A program made the position numbers and the translations under genes. Shown here in pieces: positions 1 through 6,506 of a stretch of DNA of 19,628 nucleotides; the stretch's first letter is position 1, and each line of letters opens with the position of its first letter. The DNA comes from Roseiflexaceae bacterium UBA965 (GTDB lineage: Bacteria; Chloroflexota; Chloroflexia; Chloroflexales; Roseiflexaceae). The notes below the pieces were generated by a model that searched no databases, was not told the origin of the DNA, and worked only from the letters and a program-made list of their open reading frames with translations. The stretch spans positions 1 to 19,628 of the forward strand of contig DBCF01000295.1 in the NCBI GenBank assembly GCA_002292925.1. Direction: 5' to 3'.

Positions 1-114
1 ATGGGGCTATGGCATGACGCCCCGATGAGGGCGGTACCCTAGGGCGCCGCCCTGGGTTAGCGCATGACGCCCCGATGGGGCTGGGGCATGACGCCCCGAT
101 GGGGCTGGGGCATG
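1..114. repeat. 24-bp tandem repeat and GC-rich hairpins
   Basis: Two perfect adjacent copies of a 24-bp unit lie at 64-87 and 88-111, each starting ATGACGCCCC and containing the small inverted repeat GCCCC-GAT-GGGGC. Degenerate pieces of the same unit are at 1-13 and 14-32, so the array probably continues past the window edge. Between them, 37-56 forms another hairpin (CCC, bulged T, AGGGC, loop GCC, GCCCTGGG). The array ends a few bases past the stop codon of the minus-strand gene at 118-1296, so its hairpins might help end that transcript, but no T-run follows them on either strand. Being a multiple of three, the unit stays open as a repeated MTPRWGWG peptide on the plus strand; I see no reason to think it is translated. 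Confidence 0.75.
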
Positions 115-117
115 TCT

Positions 118-1296
118 TTATTGGGTGAGGCTGCGGCCGACCATTTCGAGTGCAGCGTCGTCGTTGGGTGGGTGAGTCAGGCCGGCCCGGGCATCGCGGA
201 AGAAGCGCTCGAGGGACAAGTCGCGGGTAATCCCAAAGCCCCCCGCTGCCCGCAAGGCGTGGTCGGTGGCGACCACCGCCGCATTGGTGGCGGCATATTT
301 GGCGGCAGCAATGCGTGGCCCGAGGGTCAAGCGGGCGGCGGGGTCGTTGCTCCAGGTAGATGCCACGTCGTGGAGCAAGGCCCGGGCTGTTTGCAAGGGG
401 ATGCTGGCTTCGCCGAGGCGCCGTTGAATCAACGGCAAGGTGGCGATGGGCTTGCCCAAGGCTGTGGGGACGCGAGTTTTGGCGTAATGCACCACTGCAT
501 CGAGGGCTGCCTGACCGATGCCCAAATAGACCGCCGCCAAGGTGAGGGCAAACCAGGCCATGCCCGTGGGAGGCTCGACGGGTGATGGGCTCCCCAGCGC
601 TTTGCGATCAATTACCCAGGCATCATCCACCACCACATCGTGGTAGACTACATCGCCACTGCCGCTACTACGGAGCGCCAAGGCGTCGGCCCAAGTGTCG
701 ACGATGGTGATTCCGGCGCTCCCGCCCCGCACAATTGCGTTGGCGGTGCCGCCGTTAGGCATCTCGGCGCTCACGGGTAAGGCGACAGCAGTAATCAAAT
801 AATTCAAGGCCGGCGCCATGCTGACAAACAACTTGTGGCCGTTGATGCGCCACTGCGTGCCGTCCCAGGTGGCGGTGGTGTTGGGCAAGCCACCGCGTGA
901 CGGGCTGCCCAGCTCTTTTTCGCTGGCGACGGCATTCACCAAGGCCCCGTTTTGGACGATGTCGCGACAAATCGTGGCGGTAATGTCGGCTGGATAATTG
1001 CGCATTTCGCCAACCCGCCCGATGACGTGGATGGTCATATCGACGGCCATGGCGGTCGAGCCACAGCCTTTGGCCAGTTCTTCTTGGCACAGCACCATGT
1101 CGTAGAGCGAGGCACCGCGACCACCGAATTCACGGGGCACGACGAACCCCAAATAGCCCGATTGATGCAGGAGCTGATAAAACGGTGTGGGGAAGGTGCC
1201 GGTGCGGTCGTAGCCATCAGCTTGAGGGGCAATTTGGGCGGCCACTTCTTTGGCGATGGCCACCATTTCGTGTTGGGCGGGGGTAAGTGTTGGCAT
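118..1296 (-). CDS. acyl-CoA dehydrogenase family flavoprotein
   Basis: This 392-residue protein has the length and layout of the acyl-CoA dehydrogenase family, FAD enzymes that normally desaturate acyl-CoA thioesters at C2-C3. Visible family marks are an N-terminal helical part with VVPREFGGRG (52-61), the middle-domain stretch WRINGHKLFVS (149-159), the LRSSGSGDV segment (208-216) and the C-terminal AAGGFGITRDLSLERFFRDAR (350-370, residues in parts). In classical members a YEGT-type motif with the catalytic Glu follows that last segment; here the sequence is AGLTHPPNDD, so that Glu seems absent and the exact reaction is open. No strong Shine-Dalgarno is seen before the ATG. It stands alone, divergent from the dus gene, with a 121-bp gap. 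A related flavin monooxygenase-type activity is possible. Confidence 0.85.
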   Translation of the reverse strand: MPTLTPAQHEMVAIAKEVAAQIAPQADGYDRTGTFPTPFYQLLHQSGYLGFVVPREFGGRGASLYDMVLCQEELAKGCGSTAMAVDMTIHVIGRVGEMRNYPADITATICRDIVQNGALVNAVASEKELGSPSRGGLPNTTATWDGTQWRINGHKLFVSMAPALNYLITAVALPVSAEMPNGGTANAIVRGGSAGITIVDTWADALALRSSGSGDVVYHDVVVDDAWVIDRKALGSPSPVEPPTGMAWFALTLAAVYLGIGQAALDAVVHYAKTRVPTALGKPIATLPLIQRRLGEASIPLQTARALLHDVASTWSNDPAARLTLGPRIAAAKYAATNAAVVATDHALRAAGGFGITRDLSLERFFRDARAGLTHPPNDDAALEMVGRSLTQ

Positions 1297-1355
1297 AGCT
1301 GGCTCGGATTTCGTTCAAAACGGAGAGTGGGAGTGTAATAAAAAAACACGCAGTT

Positions 1356-1364
1356 TGGTATACT
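1356..1364 (+). promoter_or_regulatory. extended -10 promoter element for dus operon
   Basis: TGGTATACT is a full extended -10 element (TGN followed by TATACT, one mismatch to TATAAT). No convincing -35 box sits 16-18 bases upstream, which fits extended -10 promoters. Transcription would start near 1371, giving a leader of about 47 bases before the ATG at 1418. It lies in the divergent gap between the acyl-CoA dehydrogenase and the dus gene. Confidence 0.5.
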
Positions 1365-1417
1365 ACTATGCAGTGACAAAAACGAGTGGATTGAGTGACG
1401 GTAGGGAGAATGGTTCC

Positions 1418-2428
1418 ATGTCTAGTGTATATCAAAATTTAGCCAATGAATATTACGTCGGGCAGATGCGCATATCGCCCAACATCGTGCTGGCGCCGAT
1501 GGTGGGGGTGACCGACAGCGTCTTTCGGCGCACGATTTTGAGTCTGGGGGGCTGTGGCCTCGTGTCGAGCGAGATGACCAATGCTGCTAGCGTCAGCCCA
1601 CGGGCCCGCTCGCGCCACAACCAGCTCGAGTTTATGCCCGAAGAACGCCCGATTACGATGCAACTGAGTGGCAACGACCCTGATTTGGTGGCCAGTGCCG
1701 CCAAAACGGTCGAGCAACTGGGTGCCGACATCCTCGACATCAACTGTGGTTGCCCGTCACCCAAAGTCACGGGCGGTGGCCATGGTTCGGCGTTGCTCAA
1801 AGATTTGGGCAAAATGGAAGCACTCATCAAGGCGGTGATTGCCGCCGTGCAAATCCCCGTCACCCTCAAATACCGGGCGGGCTGGGACGATAATTCGCTC
1901 AACTACCTCGATACGGCCCGGATGGCCGAAGCCGCCGGGGTCAAAGCCTTGGCGTTGCATCCCCGCACCCGGGCCCAACTCTACACCGGCACTGCCGATT
2001 GGAGTCGGGTGCGTGAAGTGCGCGAGGTGGTCAAAATCCCGGTGCTGGGCTCGGGTGACGTCAAAGATGCCGCCGAAGCACTGCGGCGTCTCGAGGTGTA
2101 TAACGCCAGTGGCATTATGATTGGCCGCGGCGCCATGGAAAATCCGTGGATTTTCATGCAAATTGCCCAGTTGCGCCGAGGCGAAGCGATGTTTGAACCG
2201 CAACCTAGCGACAAATGCGAGTTCATGTTGCGCTACCTCGATATGATGATCGAAGATGCCGGCGAACGGATGGCCCTCAACAAAATCAAGCAGTTGATTG
2301 GTCAATTCGGCGTAGAATTGCCGTACTCGGCCAAACTCCGCGAAGTGGTGCATCGCGCTGATTCGGTGGGGGCAGCCCGCAGTCACATCGAAGCCTTTTT
2401 TGAGCCATATATGACGGTGCAGGCGTAA
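1418..2428 (+). CDS. dusB: tRNA-dihydrouridine synthase, DusB/NifR3 type
   Basis: The 336-residue product is an FMN enzyme that reduces specific uridines in the tRNA D-loop to dihydrouridine using NAD(P)H. It has the TIM-barrel opening LAPMVGVTDSVFRR (25-38), the signature NCGCPSPKV (109-117) with catalytic Cys112, KYR (151-153) and H181 at the usual FMN/substrate positions, and the phosphate-binding GSGDVKD (211-217) and MIGRGAMENPWIF (234-246). Length is normal for the family. I chose ATG 1418 because GGGAGA stands about eight bases upstream and homology begins just after it; the open frame runs further upstream to 1250 without support. It is first in a likely operon with two oxidoreductase genes 39 bp downstream. 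DusB is the best fit, although Dus subfamily assignment by eye is not certain. Confidence 0.92.
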   Translation: MSSVYQNLANEYYVGQMRISPNIVLAPMVGVTDSVFRRTILSLGGCGLVSSEMTNAASVSPRARSRHNQLEFMPEERPITMQLSGNDPDLVASAAKTVEQLGADILDINCGCPSPKVTGGGHGSALLKDLGKMEALIKAVIAAVQIPVTLKYRAGWDDNSLNYLDTARMAEAAGVKALALHPRTRAQLYTGTADWSRVREVREVVKIPVLGSGDVKDAAEALRRLEVYNASGIMIGRGAMENPWIFMQIAQLRRGEAMFEPQPSDKCEFMLRYLDMMIEDAGERMALNKIKQLIGQFGVELPYSAKLREVVHRADSVGAARSHIEAFFEPYMTVQA

Positions 2429-2450
2429 GTTTTTTGCAAAAATAATGACG

Positions 2451-2466
2451 GTGACAAGGAGGTCAC
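2451..2466 (+). promoter_or_regulatory. Shine-Dalgarno displayed in a small hairpin loop
   Basis: GTGAC (2451-2455) and GTCAC (2462-2466) are perfect inverted repeats around AAGGAG (2456-2461), the ribosome-binding site of the gene that starts at 2468. RNA folding would place the strong Shine-Dalgarno in a six-base loop. The repeat could also be a DNA operator. The site fixes ATG 2468 as the start. Confidence 0.4.
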
Positions 2467-2467
2467 G

Positions 2468-3457
2468 ATGCGCTATGGCGTAATTGGGGGTGGCGGCATG
2501 GCCAGTTACCATGCCCACAATATCACCCTCATCCCCACGGCTACTTTGGTGGCGTGTGCTGCCCCAGAATTCAACGACGCCATTCGCGCCACGGCGCAAC
2601 GGGTCGGTGCCACCTGCACGGCCAGCGTTGCTGACCTGTGTGCCCGTCCCGACATCGACGCCGTGGTGATTGCCACCCCGACAGACACCCATGCCCAAGT
2701 GGCGCTCCTCGCCATGCAGGCAGGCAAACATGTGTTGGTCGAAAAACCACTGGCGCGCAGTTTGGCCGATGCCCAGCTGATGCTCGATGCTGCCCAGCAA
2801 TACGGCGTGAAATTAATGTGCGGCCAAGTAGTGCGCTACTTCCGTGAATACGCCACCGCCCACCAACTAATTACCCGGGGCGACATCGGCACTGTCGGGG
2901 TGGCGCGTACTGCCCGCTGCGGCGCCTACCCTGCCGCCCATACCTGGTATGCCGACACGGCGCGTAGTGGTGGCGTGGCGCTCGATTTGTTGGTGCACGA
3001 CCTCGACTGGTTGCGCTGGACGTTTGGTGAGGTGACACGGGTCTATGCCCGCGGCTTAATCGACCGCGCCATTCCTGACCGTGACACCGTCATGGTGATT
3101 TTGCGCTTTGCCAGTGGCGTGATTGGCTATGCCGAGGCTAATTGGTCGTACCCCAACGGCTTCCATACCTCACTCGAAGTCGCAGGGAGCAACGGGCTGG
3201 TGGCGCATCGCAACGACGATGTGCTTGATCTCACCTTGCGCCCACAAGCGGGGAGTGGTGCGCGACTGGCAAATGATCCGTTGGCACTCGAAGACCCCTA
3301 CCTCGCCCAATTAATCGACTTTACGCAGTGGTGTGCAGGGGGCACGTCGCCCCGGAGCACGGCGCGTGATGGCTACGAGGCCTTGCGTTTGAGTTTGGCC
3401 GTACTCGAAAGTGTCCAGACGGGGCGACCAGTGCTCCTGCAAGGAGATGCATCATGA
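2468..3457 (+). CDS. Gfo/Idh/MocA family NAD(P)-dependent oxidoreductase (first of pair)
   Basis: This 329-residue protein belongs to the Gfo/Idh/MocA family, which oxidises or reduces sugars, inositols and related polyols with NAD(P). The Rossmann start is YGVIGGGGMASYHAHN (3-18), followed by VVIATPTDTH (66-75) and the family's EKP motif (92-94) whose Lys is catalytic. GGVALDLLVHDLDW (168-181) supplies the usual Asp/His pair near the active site, and a C-terminal beta-sheet domain follows. Length is typical. A perfect AAGGAG ribosome-binding site precedes the ATG. Its TGA overlaps the ATG of the next gene (ATGA), so the two are probably translationally coupled and may act together. The substrate cannot be read from sequence; myo-inositol, glucose-type or sugar-acid substrates are all possible. 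Confidence 0.9.
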   Translation: MRYGVIGGGGMASYHAHNITLIPTATLVACAAPEFNDAIRATAQRVGATCTASVADLCARPDIDAVVIATPTDTHAQVALLAMQAGKHVLVEKPLARSLADAQLMLDAAQQYGVKLMCGQVVRYFREYATAHQLITRGDIGTVGVARTARCGAYPAAHTWYADTARSGGVALDLLVHDLDWLRWTFGEVTRVYARGLIDRAIPDRDTVMVILRFASGVIGYAEANWSYPNGFHTSLEVAGSNGLVAHRNDDVLDLTLRPQAGSGARLANDPLALEDPYLAQLIDFTQWCAGGTSPRSTARDGYEALRLSLAVLESVQTGRPVLLQGDAS

Positions 3458-4455
3458 ATAATGCCGTGTTGCGTGTCGGAATTGCCGGTGTGGCCCATGG
3501 CCACGCCCATAGTTATATCGCCGAGACCCGCTTGATTGCGGGCGCCAGCGTGGCTGGCGTCTGGGATCCCGATGCGACCCGGGCCCAGGCCTTTGCCACG
3601 CACTACCAAGTGCCGTTGTTTGCTGATCTCGACGCACTATTGCAGGCCTGCGATACGCTGATGATTGCCGCCGAAAACGCCCACCACCATGCCATCGTCA
3701 TGGCGGCGGCGGCAGTCCGCAAGCCGACGCTCTGCGAAAAACCGTTGGCCACCACCGTTGCCGACGCCCACGCCATGGTACAAGCCTTTGCCGCCGCCCA
3801 GGTACAGTTGGGCACCGCCTTCCCGGTGCGCTATAGTCCGGCGGTACGCCGCTTGCGTGATACGGTGCAGGGCGGGAGTCTCGGCCAGACGCTGATGGTC
3901 CGTGCCACCAATCGCGGCACCTACCCGGGTGGCTGGTTTGGTGACCCGTTGTTGGCCGGTGGTGGTGCGGTGATGGATCATACCGTGCATGTCACCGATT
4001 TGGTGCGCTGGATTTGGCAACAAGAAGTGGTCGAGGTGTATGCCGAAGCGGCCACCCGGCTCCACGACATCCCCGTGGACGATTGTGGTCTGATGTTTTT
4101 GACCCTAGCTGATGGCATGGTGGTTAGTCTCGATGCCAGTTGGTCACGCCCCGCCGAGAGCTACCCCACCTGGGGTGATGTCACCATGGAAGTGACCGCC
4201 CAACACGGGATTGTCAATCTCGACGTCTTTGGTCCCCGGGTTGAGCTCTATCAAAAAACCACTGGCCGCGGGCATTGGGTAGGGCACGGGGTGAATTTCG
4301 ATGGCCTGATGATTGCCGATTGGCTCGATGCCGTGCGCCACGATCGTCCGGCACCGATTAGTGGCGTCGACGGGCTGCGGGCAGTACAAGTGGTCGATGC
4401 GGCGTATCGCTCGGCGGCGAGTCACCTGCCCGAAGCAATCATCGATATTGGCTAA
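3454..4455 (+). CDS. Gfo/Idh/MocA family oxidoreductase (second of pair)
   Basis: A 333-residue paralogue of the preceding gene in the same family. It has a less classical nucleotide-binding loop, LRVGIAGVAHGHAHSY (6-21), where His/Ala residues stand in the glycine-rich turn, then LCEKPLA (93-99) with the catalytic-type Lys and GGGAVMDHTVHVTDLVRW (169-186) with the expected Asp and His. The GVAHGHAH variant is seen in members acting on sugar or uronate derivatives, but I cannot name the substrate. It starts within the ATGA overlap with its neighbour and ends 22 bp before a strong terminator, so it closes the dus-containing operon. The pair could form a heteromer or catalyse consecutive steps, for example oxidation and re-reduction at a neighbouring carbon (inference). 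Confidence 0.88.
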   Translation: MNNAVLRVGIAGVAHGHAHSYIAETRLIAGASVAGVWDPDATRAQAFATHYQVPLFADLDALLQACDTLMIAAENAHHHAIVMAAAAVRKPTLCEKPLATTVADAHAMVQAFAAAQVQLGTAFPVRYSPAVRRLRDTVQGGSLGQTLMVRATNRGTYPGGWFGDPLLAGGGAVMDHTVHVTDLVRWIWQQEVVEVYAEAATRLHDIPVDDCGLMFLTLADGMVVSLDASWSRPAESYPTWGDVTMEVTAQHGIVNLDVFGPRVELYQKTTGRGHWVGHGVNFDGLMIADWLDAVRHDRPAPISGVDGLRAVQVVDAAYRSAASHLPEAIIDIG

Positions 4456-4477
4456 TTTGTCGGTGTCTGTTCACTGA

Positions 4478-4511
4478 CTGCACATCTGTAACGCGGATGT
4501 GCAGTTTTTTT
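4478..4511 (+). terminator. Rho-independent terminator
   Basis: An 11-bp stem (4478-4488 with 4494-4504, arms CTGCACATCTG and CGCGGATGTGCAG minus the loop side, one T-G wobble) with a five-base loop is followed directly by seven T residues (4505-4511). It closes the plus-strand operon ending at 4455 and isolates the next gene. Confidence 0.88.
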
Positions 4512-4538
4512 GTGCTCTAGGCGCAAAAACGAATCGAG

Positions 4539-4544
4539 TACAAT
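4539..4544 (+). promoter_or_regulatory. -10-like element before 2-hydroxyacid dehydrogenase
   Basis: TACAAT matches TATAAT at five of six positions and lies just after the upstream terminator, so a new transcript must begin near here. The expected start is near 4551, giving a leader of about 25 bases with GAAAGG six bases before ATG 4576. I see no good -35 at 16-18 bp. Confidence 0.4.
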
Positions 4545-4575
4545 GAGGGTACACAGTTTGATTGAAAGGTCTGGC

Positions 4576-5514
4576 ATGAAAATTCTCATCCCTGATTCGA
4601 TCGCACTCGCCTTCCCGGTCAGTGACGTTGATAATTACGTGGTGTATTCCATCACCGCACCATTTGCGCCAGCGCATGCTGATGCGCAGATATTGGTGTT
4701 GTGGGGCAATAGTGCTGCAAATTTGCGTTCGGCGGTAACTGATTTACCCAACCTGCAGTTGGTACAGACGCTAGCAGCCGGCCCCGATGCCGCCTTGGCA
4801 GCCGGATTTGCACCGCACATCACGATTTGTTCGGGGCGGTCGTTGCACGACGGCCCTGTCGCCGAGCATGCCTTGGCGATGCTGTTGTATGTCGTGCGCG
4901 GCCTCGATCAGTTTGTAGCCGCCCAACAGCAACAGCACTGGGATACCCGTATCGGCAAAGACCAAACCGTGCCAGCCACGCAGGGTTTGTATACCTTGGC
5001 TGGGGCGACGGTGGTCATCCTCGGTTATGGCTCGATTGCAGCGGCGCTGACGCCGTTGTTACAGGGGCTGGGGGCCACGGTGCTGGGGGTGGCGACCAGT
5101 GCTGGTGTGCGCTATGGGCACCCGGTTACGGCCATGACCGACGTACACCAAGTTCTGCCACAGGCAGATGTGGTGCTGTCGTTGTTGCCGGCATTGCCCA
5201 GCACCGAGCGACTGGTCGACGGGACGTTTTTGGCGCAACTCAAGCCGAGTGCGGTGTTTGTGAATGTGGGACGTGGCAAAACAGTCGATGAGGATGCGTT
5301 AGTTGACGCATTGAAAACGGGGCGGTTGCGGGCGGCAGCCTTGGATGTGACCTACGTCGAGCCATTGCCGGCGGCGTCACCGTTGTGGAGTTGCCCCAAT
5401 CTGTTGCTGACGCCCCACGTGGCCGGCGGCCGCCCCCAAGGGGCGGTGGCGTTGGTGCTGGCACAGGTGGCCGCAGTGCGGGCTGGACAAGTGGCGCGCA
5501 ACGTGGTGCGCTGA
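4576..5514 (+). CDS. D-isomer-specific 2-hydroxyacid dehydrogenase family protein
   Basis: The 312-residue product is an NAD-dependent enzyme of the D-2-hydroxyacid dehydrogenase family (relatives include phosphoglycerate, glyoxylate/hydroxypyruvate and D-lactate dehydrogenases). It has VAEHALAMLL (95-104), a Rossmann loop VVILGYGSIAAAL (146-158) and the catalytic triad in order: Arg233 in NVGRGKTVDEDAL, Glu262 in LDVTYVEPLP and His281 in LTPHVAGG. The nucleotide loop reads GYGSI rather than the common GxGxIG, but the fold is clear. ATG 4576 is chosen for its GAAAGG site and because homology begins there; the frame is open upstream. It is a single-gene unit convergent with the GT2 gene eight bases away. 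The substrate is unknown; neighbouring oxidoreductases suggest sugar-acid or hydroxypyruvate-type metabolism. Confidence 0.88.
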   Translation: MKILIPDSIALAFPVSDVDNYVVYSITAPFAPAHADAQILVLWGNSAANLRSAVTDLPNLQLVQTLAAGPDAALAAGFAPHITICSGRSLHDGPVAEHALAMLLYVVRGLDQFVAAQQQQHWDTRIGKDQTVPATQGLYTLAGATVVILGYGSIAAALTPLLQGLGATVLGVATSAGVRYGHPVTAMTDVHQVLPQADVVLSLLPALPSTERLVDGTFLAQLKPSAVFVNVGRGKTVDEDALVDALKTGRLRAAALDVTYVEPLPAASPLWSCPNLLLTPHVAGGRPQGAVALVLAQVAAVRAGQVARNVVR

Positions 5515-5522
5515 GGTAATAG

Positions 5523-6482
5523 TTAGGGGTTGTTTTTTTCGATTTCGGCGCGGCGCAGGCGATACAAAATTTCTTCTTCGACGCGCCGCACGCCGCCGAT
5601 GCGGTCGGCAATCACCCCAAACAAAAAGATGATAAAGCCGATGATGAGCAAGGTGCTGCCGGCAACCAAGGCTTGGTCGTTGGTGGCGACCAAGCCATAG
5701 TCACGTGCCACATAGACATACAACGCCCGGCCCAGCAATACAATTCCGGCCAATAGGAAGGGAATCGCGAGGTACGAAAAACTTTTGAGTGGCTCGTAGG
5801 TGGCATAGGTGCGGGCAATGGTAGCCGCTTGGCGTTTGATGAAGTTCCAATTGCCGGTAAACAAGCGTGATTCCCGGGTGACCAAATTCGTTTTGATGGG
5901 CACGTGGTGGATGGCTAATTTGCGTTTGCCGGCTTGGATGAGCACTTCGATGGTATACGAAAAATCACTGGTCACAAAGGTGCGCAAAGCCGCTTCGCGC
6001 GACAGCGCGCGGAAGCCGCTGACGGTGTCGGGGACATCGGTGCCCGACGCCCAGCGCACCACGCCACTACCCACATATTGCAAAAATTTCTTGAGGGGCG
6101 AAAAGTGTTCGAGTTGCTGGACCTGGCGATCACCCACCACCATATCGGCTTGTTTGGCCAAAATAGGCGCCACCAAGCGGGGGATTTCGCTGCCCGGGTA
6201 TTGGTGGTCGGCGTCGGTATTGACGATGATGTCGGCGCCGAGGCGCAAACAATTGTCGATACCGGTCTGATAGGCATAGGCCAAACCCCGCCGGGCCGTA
6301 TGACTGATGACATAATCGACCCCAGCGGCCCGGGCAATGGCCACGGTATCGTCGGTGCTGCCGTCGTCGATGAGCAATACTTCGACCACATCAATACCGG
6401 GGATTTGGCGGGGGATATGGCTGACCACCTCGGCGATGGTTTCTGCTTCATTGAGGGCCGGGATTTGGACGATGAGCTTCAT
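5523..6482 (-). CDS. family 2 glycosyltransferase with two C-terminal membrane helices
   Basis: The 319-residue protein is a GT2 (GT-A fold) transferase of the dolichyl/polyprenyl-phosphate sugar transferase kind, moving a sugar from a nucleotide donor to a lipid carrier at the cytoplasmic membrane face. Visible motifs are VQIPALNEAETI (5-16), LLIDDGSTDDT (36-46), the metal-binding D90-A-D92 in NTDADHQYPG, and VSGFRALSREAAL (154-166). Two hydrophobic helices follow at about 235-259 and 271-293, then a basic tail. CGGAGA stands about six bases before the ATG. It lies 24 bp behind the aldolase/SDR gene on the same strand, so co-transcription is likely, although a shared function is not obvious. 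The acceptor and sugar are unknown. Confidence 0.9.
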   Translation of the reverse strand: MKLIVQIPALNEAETIAEVVSHIPRQIPGIDVVEVLLIDDGSTDDTVAIARAAGVDYVISHTARRGLAYAYQTGIDNCLRLGADIIVNTDADHQYPGSEIPRLVAPILAKQADMVVGDRQVQQLEHFSPLKKFLQYVGSGVVRWASGTDVPDTVSGFRALSREAALRTFVTSDFSYTIEVLIQAGKRKLAIHHVPIKTNLVTRESRLFTGNWNFIKRQAATIARTYATYEPLKSFSYLAIPFLLAGIVLLGRALYVYVARDYGLVATNDQALVAGSTLLIIGFIIFLFGVIADRIGGVRRVEEEILYRLRRAEIEKNNP

Positions 6483-6506
6483 GACAATCTCCGTTTGTGC
6501 AAAAAA

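Noticed and set aside
1..117. CRISPR-like array
   Set aside because: The repeat units are directly adjacent with no unique spacers, and no cas genes are present.
64..585. Plus-strand reading frame starting in the tandem repeat
   Set aside because: It is antisense to the acyl-CoA dehydrogenase gene, with low-complexity start and no domain.
1757..2800. Long open frame on the minus strand opposite dusB and the first oxidoreductase
   Set aside because: It is fully antisense to two genes with clear family motifs, has no recognisable domain, and reflects GC-rich codon use on the other strand.
5515..5540. Terminator between the convergent hydroxyacid dehydrogenase and GT2 genes
   Set aside because: A run of T residues is present inside the GT2 3' end, but no inverted repeat precedes it on either strand.
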